Source: Limiplasma sp031549415 (GTDB lineage Bacteria; Bacillota; Clostridia; Christensenellales; Aristaeellaceae). From it: a stretch of DNA of 64,000 nucleotides. The stretch is from contig JAVBPU010000004.1 of the NCBI GenBank assembly GCA_031549415.1, positions 280,620 through 344,619 of the forward strand, in the 5' to 3' direction. The translations under genes were made by a program, and so were the position numbers. Below are positions 40,651 through 49,212 of this stretch, piece after piece (position 1 is the first letter of the stretch; the number at the start of each line of letters is the position of its first letter). The notes beneath the pieces are model-generated. The model worked only from the letters and a program-made list of their open reading frames with translations, did no database searches and was not told where the DNA came from.

Positions 40651-41417
40651 CAGTGTTCCTCCTTCCCCAAGTAAGCCTCAATGACCTCGGGATCGCTGCG
40701 CACCTGGGCAGGGGTTCCCACCGCGATGGTCTTGCCAAAATTTTGCACATGGATGAACTGCGAAATATTCATCACCAGCTCCAAGCGGTGCTCAATCAGC
40801 AAAATCACAAAGCCAATGTCCCGGGAGAGGCGCTGAATCAGCTCCGTCAGTTCGGTCACCTCCACGGGGTTCAGCCCGGCGGCGGGTTCGTCCAGCAGCA
40901 GCACCTTGGGCTTGCAGGTCAAGGCCCGGGCAATTTCCAGCTTGCGCTGGTGGCCGTAGGACATGTTCTCCGGCCGCTCGTTGGCATAGTCCGCAAGACC
41001 TACGACTTCCAGAAAATGCATGCAAATCTCCCGGCCGCGCTTTTCTTCCGCAAAGCGCCCCGGAAGGGGCAACAGCGAGCCCAAAACGCCGTACTTGCTT
41101 TGGGGGTCAAAGGCGCACATCACGTTGTCCAGCACGGTGAGCCCCTTAAACAGCCGGATGTTCTGAAAGGTCCGGCCAATGCCCTCCCGGGTGATTTTGT
41201 GCTGCTCCATGCGGGAGATGTCCTTGCCGCCCAAAAACACCTGGCCCTGGTCGCAGGGATAGATGCCGGAAATGACGTTAAAAATGGTGGTCTTGCCCGC
41301 GCCATTGGGGCCAATGATCCCATGGATCTCCCCTTCATTGGCCTCGATGGAAAAATCCTGGATGGCCCTGACCCCGCCAAAATTCTTATCAATATGCCGC
41401 ACACTCAAAAGCGCCAC
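40650..41417 (-). CDS. livG: branched-chain amino-acid-type ABC transporter ATPase LivG, 255 aa
   Basis: The start at 41417 abuts the livM stop. Walker A 'GPNGAGKTTIFNVISG', signature 'MSYGHQRKLEIARAL', Walker B 'VLLLDEPAAGLNP', and the LivG-type C-terminal extension 'GTPAQVRSDPEVIEAYLG'. Overlaps livF by one base. Confidence 0.95.
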   Translation of the reverse strand: MALLSVRHIDKNFGGVRAIQDFSIEANEGEIHGIIGPNGAGKTTIFNVISGIYPCDQGQVFLGGKDISRMEQHKITREGIGRTFQNIRLFKGLTVLDNVMCAFDPQSKYGVLGSLLPLPGRFAEEKRGREICMHFLEVVGLADYANERPENMSYGHQRKLEIARALTCKPKVLLLDEPAAGLNPVEVTELTELIQRLSRDIGFVILLIEHRLELVMNISQFIHVQNFGKTIAVGTPAQVRSDPEVIEAYLGKEEH

Positions 41418-42296
41418 TTACTTTTCCCCCTTCCGCGCGGCTTTTTCCTTTGTGCTTTTTACAAAAAGCCGCTTCACATTGGAGGGCGTCAGTTCCCACT
41501 CGCCCAAAAGCCCGGTGGGCTTGAAGTTGATAATCAGCAGCACCAGCACCGCATAGATGATAAAGCGGTAGTTCTGCAAGTCGCGCAGGACCTCCGGCAG
41601 GCCGGACAGGACAAAGGTGGACAGCACCGATCCTGTCAGGCTGTTGACCCCGCCAAAGAACACCAAAATAATCCACTCCGCGCTCTCGCGCCAGCTAAAG
41701 AGCGTGGTGTCAATATACGCGGTATAGAAGGCGTACAGGCTGCCGCCATAGGCGGTGACGGCCACCGCGATGAGAAACGCGACCATCTTCACCTTGGGCA
41801 CATTGATGCCCATGGCCTTGGCCGCCAGCTCATCGCTTTTGATGGCAATGCACTGCCGCCCGTACTTGGATTTTTTAAACATGGCAATCAGCGCGATCAC
41901 AGCCACGGCGGACACCAGCGCCACCGGCATGGTGGTGAGCTTGGGAATGCCGCGCAGGCCTTCCGAGCCGCCGGTGATGGGAATCCGGTTCAGCAGGGCC
42001 GTAATGGCCTCGCCAAAGCCCAAGGTCACCAGCGAGATATAGTCCCGGCGAAGGCGCACCGTGGGCAGGCCCACCAAAAAGCCCACCAGCACCGCCACCA
42101 CGATGCCCGCCGGCCAGGCCAGGTACACCGGGATGCTCAGCTTCACCACCATCACGCCGGAGGTATAGGCGCCAATGGCCATAAAAGCGGCCTGTCCCAA
42201 GGAAAACATGCCCGTCATGCCCGTCAGCACAAACACACCCGCCACGGAAACCACCGTAATCAGGGCCTGGGTGATGATGTGAGTATACAGTTCCAT
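41418..42296 (-). CDS. livM: branched-chain amino-acid-type ABC permease LivM, 292 aa
   Basis: The ATG at 42296 is 12 nt after the livH stop. There are about eight to nine membrane helices; the LivM-type segment 'GFGEAITALLNRIPITGGSEGLRGIP' is near residue 100. The end is basic and cytoplasmic (STKEKAARKGEK). It pairs with LivH as the transmembrane channel. Confidence 0.94.
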   Translation of the reverse strand: MELYTHIITQALITVVSVAGVFVLTGMTGMFSLGQAAFMAIGAYTSGVMVVKLSIPVYLAWPAGIVVAVLVGFLVGLPTVRLRRDYISLVTLGFGEAITALLNRIPITGGSEGLRGIPKLTTMPVALVSAVAVIALIAMFKKSKYGRQCIAIKSDELAAKAMGINVPKVKMVAFLIAVAVTAYGGSLYAFYTAYIDTTLFSWRESAEWIILVFFGGVNSLTGSVLSTFVLSGLPEVLRDLQNYRFIIYAVLVLLIINFKPTGLLGEWELTPSNVKRLFVKSTKEKAARKGEK

Positions 42297-42308
42297 CCTT
42301 TCGCCCCC

Positions 42309-43184
42309 TTACGCCTTTTCCTGGATGTTGGAGCCCGCGATGCCCTGGGGCCTCACCAACAGGAAAATAATCATGATCACGAAGGAAAAAATCGGCGCGT
42401 AGGCCGAGCCAAAGAGAGCAGTGAGCATGGTCTCCACCAGGCCCAGAATCATCGCGCCAATCACCGCGCCGGGCAGGCTGCCCAGGCCGCCGATGACCGC
42501 CGCCACAAAGCCCTTCACCACAATGGAGCCCAGCGTGGGGTAGAGCGTAAATTTCATGCCTACAAAGATACCGGCCAACCCGGCCAGTGCCCCGGAAATC
42601 ACAAAGGCCAGCTGGATGGTGCGCGTCACGTTGATCCCCATCAGGCTGGCGGTGTCCCTGTCAAAGCTGACGGAGCGCAACGCGCGGCCCACCCGGGTGC
42701 GCTGAATGAGGAACGCCAATATGAGCAGCGCCACCAGGCTGATGCCCAGCATCACCAAATCGCCGGTGGAGATCACAAGCCCCGCAAACTTGACGGCCTT
42801 GGGCTTGAAGTAGCTGGGGAAGTTATAAAAATTCGCGCCCAGCTTTAACACCACCAGGCCTTCGTACAGCGTGCCCAGGGTGATGGAGGAGACGAAGAAA
42901 TACACCGGAGAGGTGTTGCGCTGGAAAATGCGGCGGAAGGCCACAAACTCACCCAGCAGCGCCACCAGCGCCCCCGTTGCCGTGGAAATCAAAATATTGG
43001 GGATCAGCCCCCATTTGTTGACGGCGGCAATAAAGTAGCCCGCCGTGGCGCTGAGTGTCATCAAAGCGCCGTGGGAGAAATTCGAGAATTTCAGGACGTT
43101 GAAAATCATGGCGAACCCGGTGGCGATCAGCGCGTACACCGAACCCATCGCAAGGCCATTCAAAGTGTATTGCAAGATTTGCAT
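42309..43184 (-). CDS. livH: branched-chain amino-acid-type ABC permease LivH, 291 aa
   Basis: The ATG at 43184 follows AGGAGGAATTCC. The LivH start 'LQYTLNGLAMGSVYALIATGFAMIFNVLKFSNFSHG' (in two parts), 'GINVTRTIQLAFVISGALAGLAG' and 'VKGFVAAVIGGLGSLPGAV' are family hallmarks. It is separated from livK by 152 nt containing a stem-loop, so it is probably expressed below livK. Confidence 0.95.
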   Translation of the reverse strand: MQILQYTLNGLAMGSVYALIATGFAMIFNVLKFSNFSHGALMTLSATAGYFIAAVNKWGLIPNILISTATGALVALLGEFVAFRRIFQRNTSPVYFFVSSITLGTLYEGLVVLKLGANFYNFPSYFKPKAVKFAGLVISTGDLVMLGISLVALLILAFLIQRTRVGRALRSVSFDRDTASLMGINVTRTIQLAFVISGALAGLAGIFVGMKFTLYPTLGSIVVKGFVAAVIGGLGSLPGAVIGAMILGLVETMLTALFGSAYAPIFSFVIMIIFLLVRPQGIAGSNIQEKA

Positions 43185-43210
43185 GGAATTCCTCCTAGCG
43201 GTGCTTCGTT

Positions 43211-43245
43211 AAAAAGCTCTCCCGCACAAGATATGCGGGAGAGCC
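43211..43245 (-). terminator. stem-loop with T-run between livK and livH (partial terminator)
   Basis: On the minus strand GCTCTCCCGCA / TGCGGGAGAGC (11 bp) is followed by TTTTT. It lies within the liv operon, so it likely lowers downstream expression relative to the binding protein. Confidence 0.75.
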
Positions 43246-43336
43246 ATTGAGCAAGGGAGGCCGCTACGCGAACCGGTTTCATTGCGCGCAAACCGCTTTG
43301 CAGGGAGACCTTCCCTTATTCGGCCTTCGGTTGTGT

Positions 43337-44470
43337 TCAGTCCGCGGCGTAGCGCTCCATCATCTTGGGCGTGGTGCCTTCATAGGTGAACATGACCATT
43401 TCCAGCCCCTTGGGCATATGGGTGGCGGGGTCGATGGTGATGCTGCCGGTCAGGCCCGCGTAGCCGGTCACGGTCTCGGCGGCCTTTTGCACCGCAGCGG
43501 GATCGGTGCCAACCTGCTCAAAGATGCCCTTCAAGATGTTCAGGACGTCATAGCCCAGGAAGAACTTGTTGGTGGCGTCGATGTCGGTCTTGGCTTTCAC
43601 GTCATCCACCATCTTGACGATGTTGGCTTCGGTGCCGTCGATGTTATTGATGAAGTAGATGTTGTCGCAGTCTTCACCCAGCAGGGTGTTAAAGGGCGGG
43701 CAGGCGTCCAGGCCGCAGATGAAGGCGCCTTCAAAGCCCAGCTCACGGGCCTGCTGCACCAGCAGAATCAGCTCCTGGGTATAGTTGGGCAGGAACAGCG
43801 CGTCCACATTGGCGCTGATCACAGGCTGCAGAATGGTTTTGAAGTCTTTATCGTTGGCGGTGTAGGTCACCACATGGTCCGCCGTGCCGCCACCGGCCTT
43901 CACCGTTTCGATGAAGGGGGCCTGGAGGGACTTGGAGTAGGCGTTGCCTTCGTTGTACACCACGCCGAAGCTCTTATAGCCGTTCTTCATGGCGTACTTG
44001 GCCATAATGGCCGCTTGCTGGTTGGCGCTGGGCTGGAAGGCAAACATGTTCTTATAGGGGGTGCCGTCTTCCTTCACTTGGCTGGCGGTGTTCACGCTAA
44101 AGCCCAGCACAGGAACATTGTTGTTCTCGGACTCCGGCGCGATGGCCAGCGCGATGTTGGCAACCGGCGGTCCCACGATGGCGCTGACGTTGTCGCTGGT
44201 CACGGCCTTGGTGTAGGCGTTGATGGCTTCGGTCACATCGCCCTTGGTGTCGTACACGATCAGGTTGATCTGCTTGCCGCCTACGCCGCCGGCGGCGTTG
44301 ATCTCATCCACCGCCCACTGGGCGCCCGCGGTGACCATTTTGCCAAGGGTGGATGTGGGGCCGGTCACGTCCTGCAGGCAACCCACGTTGATTGTTTCGT
44401 CCGCAGCAAACGCGGAAGTGATGGAAAGGAGCATCGCCAGCATGAGGATCACGGAGAAAGCCTTTTTCAT
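43337..44470 (-). CDS. livK: LivK-type extracellular substrate-binding protein, 377 aa
   Basis: The ATG at 44470 follows GGAGGGAATTGTTC. The signal peptide ends in AFA-ADE with no lipobox Cys. The mature part has the periplasmic-binding type I fold: 'INVGCLQDVTGPTSTLGKM', 'INAAGGVGGKQINLIVYDTKGD', 'VSAIVGPPVANIALAI', 'FVPNYTQE'-like 'FLPNYTQELILLVQQARELG'. This is the receptor of the LivHMGF transporter. A strong promoter lies upstream. Confidence 0.94.
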   Translation of the reverse strand: MKKAFSVILMLAMLLSITSAFAADETINVGCLQDVTGPTSTLGKMVTAGAQWAVDEINAAGGVGGKQINLIVYDTKGDVTEAINAYTKAVTSDNVSAIVGPPVANIALAIAPESENNNVPVLGFSVNTASQVKEDGTPYKNMFAFQPSANQQAAIMAKYAMKNGYKSFGVVYNEGNAYSKSLQAPFIETVKAGGGTADHVVTYTANDKDFKTILQPVISANVDALFLPNYTQELILLVQQARELGFEGAFICGLDACPPFNTLLGEDCDNIYFINNIDGTEANIVKMVDDVKAKTDIDATNKFFLGYDVLNILKGIFEQVGTDPAAVQKAAETVTGYAGLTGSITIDPATHMPKGLEMVMFTYEGTTPKMMERYAAD

Positions 44471-44581
44471 TGAACAATTCCCTCCACTTTGTTTTTTTGT
44501 GCATTCCAGCGCCCATGCGGAACCGCGCCGTCGTCGGAATGCGCATTATGTAATGCGAAGAGCCCTCGCAAAACAAAACAC

Positions 44582-44595
44582 TGCAATCGATTGCA
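44582..44595. promoter_or_regulatory. cre/LacI-type operator in the livK leader
   Basis: TGCAATCGATTGCA is a perfect 14-bp palindrome fitting the CcpA cre pattern TG-N-AA-N-CG-N-WWN-CA and LacI-family sites in general. It is about 90-100 nt downstream of the predicted start site, so it could block elongation. Confidence 0.6.
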
Positions 44596-44683
44596 AAACC
44601 AGAAAAGCAAAACCAGCCTTCGTACTTCCCCAGGGTCGATTTCTTACAAACCAGCAACAAGTTCTACAATCTTTATTGAGCCC

Positions 44684-44712
44684 AATATAGCACATTGTTA
44701 GAAAACCGTCAA
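44684..44712 (-). promoter_or_regulatory. sigma-A promoter of livK
   Basis: Read leftward: TTGACG, 17 bp, TATATT. The leader to the livK ATG is about 205 nt. Confidence 0.75.
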
Positions 44713-44788
44713 GCGGAACGCGAAAAAAGAAATGGAAATGCCAGGATGCTTTGCAAAGGTTTGCTATCTGGGGAAACCCGCGCTTCGT

Positions 44789-46066
44789 CTATTTGCCCTC
44801 CGGCTTTAGCCCCATCCACTGGGCCAGCTGGGCGAACTCCCACGCCACATCCTCGAAGCAAAAGACCTGATGGCAGCCCAGCGCCGTAGCCACATACTGG
44901 TCAAAATCATCCAGCTGCACATACAGCTGCGTGCGGCAGCATTCTTCCCTGGGGCCGGCCACCGCTGTGGCGTTTTGCACCGTATAGCTGCCCCAAACCC
45001 CGGAGATGCGGCAGGCCGTAAGCCGCAAGCCCGTTGGTATGTCCACCTGCAGGGACGCACCGATGCCGCTTTCGTGGTGGTTGCGAAGCGTAAAGGGGCA
45101 ATCCCCCCGCCCTTCCACCGCCAGTGGGGCCGTGCAGTGGCTGAAATTGATCACGCCCTGGGGGTGCAGGCCCGGATTGGCCATCCAGGTTTTGGTAGGG
45201 GTCAGGCGCTTGAGCATCAGCATGGTGACGGCGCTGTCCAAATCGCCCTCGCAGGCAGCCACCTGCTCCGTGCAATCATTGATGTAGCTTACCCCAAGGC
45301 AGGAGGTGGTGCCCAAAGAAAGCAAGTTGAAGCAGGCGATGGCCATACCGTCCGCCTGGTGGCGGGCAAGGGTTTTCCGCAGCGCGGCGGTCATGCGGGC
45401 GGCATGGCGCAAATCCTGCTCCGTTGGTTCCTGGCAAGCCTTTGCGCCCTGGGTGTACTTTTCAAAATAGGGCAAGCCTTCCGCATCCGTGGTCGCGGCG
45501 TACAAATCCGCCACCTCTTGCTGGGGAATCTGCTCCACCTGGATGCCCAACCGCCGGTAGTCCTCCAAGTTCCGGCTGACGCTGATCACCCAAGGCTCCG
45601 GCTCCCCCACCAGCAAAAGCTTGGCGCCCCGTACCGCCTCCTGGGCGGACAGCAGACGGAGCTTTTTGTGCAGCTGGTCCCCGTCCAGGGCCAGCAGCGC
45701 CCGTGGATGCCGCTTCCTCAGCACGCTCCAGCTATCCATCAGCGTGGGGGCCGCATTATACTTCACCATCAGCCGGGAGGCCTCTTCCCCCGCGTTCCCC
45801 TGCACGTACCCCGCGTACAGCACCACGCCCGCAAAGGCTTCGGCGGCTTTCAAAATATCCTTTTGCACAGCGCCGCTCATGGGAACCACCACAAGCGTGT
45901 CCTTGGCCTGGGCTGCCAAACGGTCTACGCCCTCCCCGTCCACAATCAGCTCGCAAGGGACTGCAAACGATTGCAAGCGGCTTTTCAACTCCTCAAAGGT
46001 AGCCTGCAATTCCGACGGGTCCTTCCAATATCTGGATGCCGCAAAAAAAGAAACAAGGGTCTTCAT
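44789..46066 (-). CDS. L-fucose/L-arabinose isomerase-like protein, 425 aa
   Basis: The ATG at 46066 follows GGGGAGTGGATTCC, 14 nt after the aldolase-like gene. The protein has the three-part fold seen in fucose isomerase relatives. An N-terminal alpha/beta part includes 'AKDTLVVVPMSGAVQKDIL'. The middle has 'LLLVGEPEPWVIS' and 'FNLLSLGTTSCLGVSYIND'. The C-terminal part has 'FSHCTAPL', 'HESGIGASLQVDIPTG' and 'GCHQVFCFEDVAWEFAQLAQWMG'. Many such proteins are annotated only as fucose-isomerase-fold and the substrate is uncertain. Context favours a pentose, deoxysugar or sugar acid. Confidence 0.82.
   Translation of the reverse strand: MKTLVSFFAASRYWKDPSELQATFEELKSRLQSFAVPCELIVDGEGVDRLAAQAKDTLVVVPMSGAVQKDILKAAEAFAGVVLYAGYVQGNAGEEASRLMVKYNAAPTLMDSWSVLRKRHPRALLALDGDQLHKKLRLLSAQEAVRGAKLLLVGEPEPWVISVSRNLEDYRRLGIQVEQIPQQEVADLYAATTDAEGLPYFEKYTQGAKACQEPTEQDLRHAARMTAALRKTLARHQADGMAIACFNLLSLGTTSCLGVSYINDCTEQVAACEGDLDSAVTMLMLKRLTPTKTWMANPGLHPQGVINFSHCTAPLAVEGRGDCPFTLRNHHESGIGASLQVDIPTGLRLTACRISGVWGSYTVQNATAVAGPREECCRTQLYVQLDDFDQYVATALGCHQVFCFEDVAWEFAQLAQWMGLKPEGK
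45962..45975. promoter_or_regulatory. cre/LacI-like site inside the isomerase-like gene
   Basis: TGCAAACGATTGCA fits the cre pattern at every fixed base. It lies about 90 nt inside the 5' end of the isomerase-like gene, a common place for roadblock-type cre sites. It may also be chance codon use. Confidence 0.4.
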
Positions 46067-46080
46067 AGGAATCCACTCCC

Positions 46081-46947
46081 CTATCGTTGCAGGAAATGCA
46101 CCGCAAATCCCGCGATTTCCTGGTCCAGGTAATACAAAATGGCACGGCCGGATGGATCATCCTTCCGGCTGGCCGGATCAAAGGAAAAGCCCGCTTGCTG
46201 GGCGTAATACAGGGCCCGGGGAAGGCTGGCTGTGGCAATGCCAATGTGGCCGTTCTTGCCACGGCCCTGTGCCTTCATGGCCTCAATGAGGCTCCCCGCG
46301 TAGTCGGAGGCCTCGCCGGAAACATAGGGCATGCCCAGCAGGCGGGAAAAACGCAGGGCCGTTTCTTGGGCCTCCTGGGCGTCTGCCCCGTTGATGCCCA
46401 CATGGGCCAGGGAAAAACCCAGGCTTTCCGCCCAGCGGCAGTGAAGGGCTTCCACAGGCTCCACGTCACTGTCTGCGGTGAACCGCACCGTCTCCCCCAG
46501 GGCGGTCACCTGGGGATTTTGCAGAAGCGCGGCCTCTTGGCCGGCGCCTGCCGCACCCGTCACCACCAGGCGGGCCCTGGGGTGCGCATGCAAAATGGGC
46601 TGCACCTCCTTCGGACTACAGCGAACCAAGAGGGCCTCCTCTGGGATGGAAAGCGCCTGTAAGGCTTCTGGCTGCGTCCCTGGCAGGGACACCCACGCGG
46701 CCCCCGCGTCCAGCGCGTGCCTGGCCTGCCGGACGGTCTGGACCGCCGCGCCCAAGGCCACCGTTTCCGCCTCCCCCAAAAGCTCCCATGGGGCCGAATC
46801 CTCCGCCTCGAAGGAAAAATCCAACTCCACACAAGGAAAGCCCGCGGAGCCAAGGGCCTGCATCCTGCGGGCAAGCGCCAACGGCTCCTCCGGCAAAAGG
46901 CAAGGCAAGATCCCGCATAACTGCATTTCGCGTAAGCTGTTTTTCAT
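46081..46947 (-). CDS. KDPG-aldolase-like TIM barrel fused to a VOC domain, 288 aa
   Basis: The ATG at 46947 follows GAGGGGATGG. Residues 1-190 resemble KDPG/KHG aldolases: 'MQALGSAGFPCVELDFS' (with the catalytic-region Glu), 'AVQTVRQARHALDAGAAWVSLPGTQPEAL', 'LLVRCSPKEVQPIL'. The usual Schiff-base Lys segment (LKxFPAE) aligns with 'ARLVVTGAAGAG', so Lys seems replaced by Arg. Residues ~225-288 are a VOC-like half domain ('NGHIGIATASLPRALYYAQQAGFSF', 'YYLDQEIAGFAVHFLQ'), a C-terminal extension found on some clostridial KDPG aldolases. It is either an altered aldolase or a non-catalytic relative. Confidence 0.78.
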   Translation of the reverse strand: MKNSLREMQLCGILPCLLPEEPLALARRMQALGSAGFPCVELDFSFEAEDSAPWELLGEAETVALGAAVQTVRQARHALDAGAAWVSLPGTQPEALQALSIPEEALLVRCSPKEVQPILHAHPRARLVVTGAAGAGQEAALLQNPQVTALGETVRFTADSDVEPVEALHCRWAESLGFSLAHVGINGADAQEAQETALRFSRLLGMPYVSGEASDYAGSLIEAMKAQGRGKNGHIGIATASLPRALYYAQQAGFSFDPASRKDDPSGRAILYYLDQEIAGFAVHFLQR

Positions 46948-47015
46948 CCCATCCCCTCTTTTTCTGCCCTTTTCAGTCTTGTATTTTTATACCTGCATGT
47001 TAGTTCTATCGTAAC

Positions 47016-47029
47016 TGAAAACGATTGCA
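47016..47029. promoter_or_regulatory. cre/LacI-like site upstream of the aldolase-like gene
   Basis: TGAAAACGATTGCA, reading TGCAATCGTTTTCA on the gene strand, matches the CcpA cre pattern. It is about 70 nt upstream of the ATG at 46947, near the expected promoter. Confidence 0.55.
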
Positions 47030-47108
47030 ATAGCAAGGGGCTGTCCTCCCTTTTCCAAAAAAAGGAGGGCGGCAATGACCCAAGTCGTTATGATCAAAGC
47101 CCTGCCGG

Positions 47109-47483
47109 TCAAAGCTCTCCGCGCTGCTCCTGCGCCCAATGGTCCACCACCATTTTAGGCGCGTATACAAACATCATGTGCATGTCCTGGTCCCCGGTGT
47201 TTTGGATGCCATGGGGCTTTCCGCTCTCCATATACACCATGTCGCCGGGGCCTATGGGCTGTGTTTCTCCCTCCACGGTGACGGCGCCCGTCCCCCGCAA
47301 AACCGTGTAGGATTCCACCGTGCTATGCTCATGCTCCGGCACAGACCCGCCGGGATAGATCACCACATACCCCTGGCAGAAATAATCGCCGTTGATGGCC
47401 CCGTTCTCTCCCAGCATCACCCGGGTGCGGCGTCCCGCCGGAAACTCCATGCCCTCAATGTCAAAAATATTGATTTTGTTCAT
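47109..47483 (-). CDS. single-domain cupin, 124 aa
   Basis: The start is the ATG at 47483 (MNKINIFDIEGMEF), preceded by GGAGGGACAAGC. Cupin motif 1 is 'VVIYPGGSVPEHEHSTVESYTVLRGTG' in two segments with metal His residues (HEH) and Glu; motif 2 is 'PIGPGDMVYMESGKPHGIQNTG'. Such proteins are often sugar isomerases, lyases or binding proteins. It lies after the araA terminator and before the aldolase-like gene, so it may share the sugar pathway. Substrate unknown. Confidence 0.87.
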   Translation of the reverse strand: MNKINIFDIEGMEFPAGRRTRVMLGENGAINGDYFCQGYVVIYPGGSVPEHEHSTVESYTVLRGTGAVTVEGETQPIGPGDMVYMESGKPHGIQNTGDQDMHMMFVYAPKMVVDHWAQEQRGEL

Positions 47484-47605
47484 GCTTGTCCCTCCAAAAG
47501 ACAAATTTTCGTTGCCTGTTTGCTTCTTCATCCCATCCGCCTTTTCCTGCTGTCTTGGTTCTCCGCATTGTTCGGGCTCGCACTGCGCTTGTTGCCAATG
47601 GCTGC

Positions 47606-47632
47606 AAAAAGCCGAACGCTTTTGCGTTCGGC
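47606..47632 (-). terminator. terminator of the araA transcript
   Basis: On the minus strand GCCGAACGC-AAAA-GCGTTCGGC is followed by TTTTT, 46 nt after the araA stop. Confidence 0.88.
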
Positions 47633-47677
47633 TTGGATGGTGCGTCTTTTTGAGGCCTCGCAGGCCCATCTCATCCC

Positions 47678-49156
47678 TTACTTCAGCTTCCAGGCCAAGT
47701 CCGCCAGGAACAGCTGTTGCTTGAAAGCCTCCACTTGGGTCTCCTTGCCGATGTGCACATATTCGATGCCCATGATCTCCGCCCAATCGGCCATCATCTG
47801 CGCGGTCACGTCGTAGCTGAACACGGTGTGGTGCGCGCCGCCCGCCAAAATCCAGCACTCCGCTCCGGTGGCGAAATCCGGGAAGGCTTTCCACATCACC
47901 CGGGCCACGGGCAGGTTGGGCATTTTGTAAATCGGCTTTACCGCCTCCACATCCTGCACAATCAGGCGCAGGCGGCCGCCCATATCCACCAGCGAAGCCA
48001 CGATGGCCTTTCCCGCCTTGCCCTCGAACACCAGCCGCGCCGGGGGTTGTTTGCCGCCGATGCCCAGCGGATGCACCTCGATGCGGGGCTTGTCAGCCGC
48101 CAGCACGGGGCTGACCTCCAGCATGTGCGCGCCCAGCGACAGCTCGTTGCCCTGCGCCAGGTCATAGGTATAGTCCTCCATAAAGGCGGTGCCGCCGCCC
48201 ATGCCCTCTGCCATGCAGGTCATGACGCGGGTCATGGCGGAAACCTTCCAGTCCCCCTCGCCGCCATAGCCGTAGCCCTCCGCCATCAAATCCTGGGAGG
48301 CCAGGCCGGGCAGCTGGTCCATGCCGTGCAAATCCTCAAAGGTGTTGGTGTACGCGCCGAAGCCGCCCTCTTCCAGCATTTTCCGAATGGCGATCTGCTC
48401 CTTGGCCTGGTAACGGACGCTGGCCATGTCCTTGGTAGCCACCGCATACTTTTTTTCGTACAGCGCCACCTGCGCGTCGATTTCCGCCTCGGTTACGGCA
48501 TTCATCACCGCCACCAAATCGCCCACCGGGTGCGTGTTCACTTGCCAGCCCAGCTTTAGCTGCACTTCCACCTTGTCGCCCTCGGTGACGGCCACCTGGC
48601 GCATATTGTCGCCAAAGCGCATCACCTTCAGCTGTCGGCTGGCCAGCGCCCCCACGGCGCTGCGCATCCACGCGCCCAGCTTTTCGCGCACAGGCGCATC
48701 CTCCCAGTAGCCCACAACGATCTTGCGGGGCATGCGCAGCCGCGCGCCGATGAAGCCGTGCTCCCGGTCTCCGTGGGCGCTCTGGTTCAGGTTCATGAAA
48801 TCCATGTCGATGCCTTCATCCGGGATGTGACGGCTAAACTGGGTATGCAAGTGACAGTAGGGCTTTTGCAGCAGAGATAGACCCGTGATCCACATCTTGC
48901 TTGGCGAAAACGTGTGCATCCAGGTGATGACCCCGGCGCAGCTTTCGTCCGCGTTGGCGGCGCGCATAGTGGCCAGGATTTGATCCGGGGTGGTGACGAT
49001 GGGCTGATAGACCACCTGGCAGGGAATCTGGCTGGCGGCGTTCAGGCCCGCAGCCATTTCCTCCGCATGCTTGGCCACCTGCCGCAGCGTCTCCTCGCCG
49101 TATAAGTGCTGGGAACCGACGATCAGCCAAAATTTGTATTGCTTCATTCCAGTCAT
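47678..49156 (-). CDS. araA: L-arabinose isomerase
   Basis: The start is the ATG at 49156 (MTGMKQYKFWLIVGSQHLYG), after AAGGAGGACGAACCC. Length (492 aa) and motifs match AraA: 'FWLIVGSQHLYGEE', 'ITWMHTFSPSKMWI', 'HTQFSRHIP', 'MDFMNLNQSAHGDREHGFI', and the metal/active-site Glu and His in 'FMEDYTYDL' and 'GAHMLEVSP'. It converts L-arabinose to L-ribulose in the cytoplasm. It lies 56 nt after araR. araB and araD are not in the window. Confidence 0.97.
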   Translation of the reverse strand: MTGMKQYKFWLIVGSQHLYGEETLRQVAKHAEEMAAGLNAASQIPCQVVYQPIVTTPDQILATMRAANADESCAGVITWMHTFSPSKMWITGLSLLQKPYCHLHTQFSRHIPDEGIDMDFMNLNQSAHGDREHGFIGARLRMPRKIVVGYWEDAPVREKLGAWMRSAVGALASRQLKVMRFGDNMRQVAVTEGDKVEVQLKLGWQVNTHPVGDLVAVMNAVTEAEIDAQVALYEKKYAVATKDMASVRYQAKEQIAIRKMLEEGGFGAYTNTFEDLHGMDQLPGLASQDLMAEGYGYGGEGDWKVSAMTRVMTCMAEGMGGGTAFMEDYTYDLAQGNELSLGAHMLEVSPVLAADKPRIEVHPLGIGGKQPPARLVFEGKAGKAIVASLVDMGGRLRLIVQDVEAVKPIYKMPNLPVARVMWKAFPDFATGAECWILAGGAHHTVFSYDVTAQMMADWAEIMGIEYVHIGKETQVEAFKQQLFLADLAWKLK

Positions 49157-49212
49157 GGGTTCGTCCTCCTTATCAAAATAGTCTGGTACCATCTTGTCCT
49201 GAAAGGCCCCGC

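Larger units (their letters stand above)
44471..44788. other. regulatory gap upstream of livK
   Basis: 318 nt without a gene. It holds the livK promoter at 44684-44712, a cre/LacI-like palindrome at 44582-44595 inside the leader, and the livK ribosome site. No small gene with a credible start was found. Confidence 0.65.

Noticed and set aside
40644..42848. 734-codon plus-strand frame opposite the liv genes
   Set aside because: It is extremely His/Gln-rich, as expected for an antisense frame of GC-rich membrane-protein genes. The liv genes on the other strand are certain.
44304..44660. 118-codon leftward frame in the livK leader
   Set aside because: It runs into livK in another frame, has no good ribosome site and lacks similarity to anything recognised; the region is better read as a leader with an operator.
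47040..47076. Possible hairpin (CCTCCCTTTT / AAAAGGAGGG) downstream of the small cupin gene
   Set aside because: The arms pair only with a bulge and the loop is A-rich; it is too weak to call a terminator.
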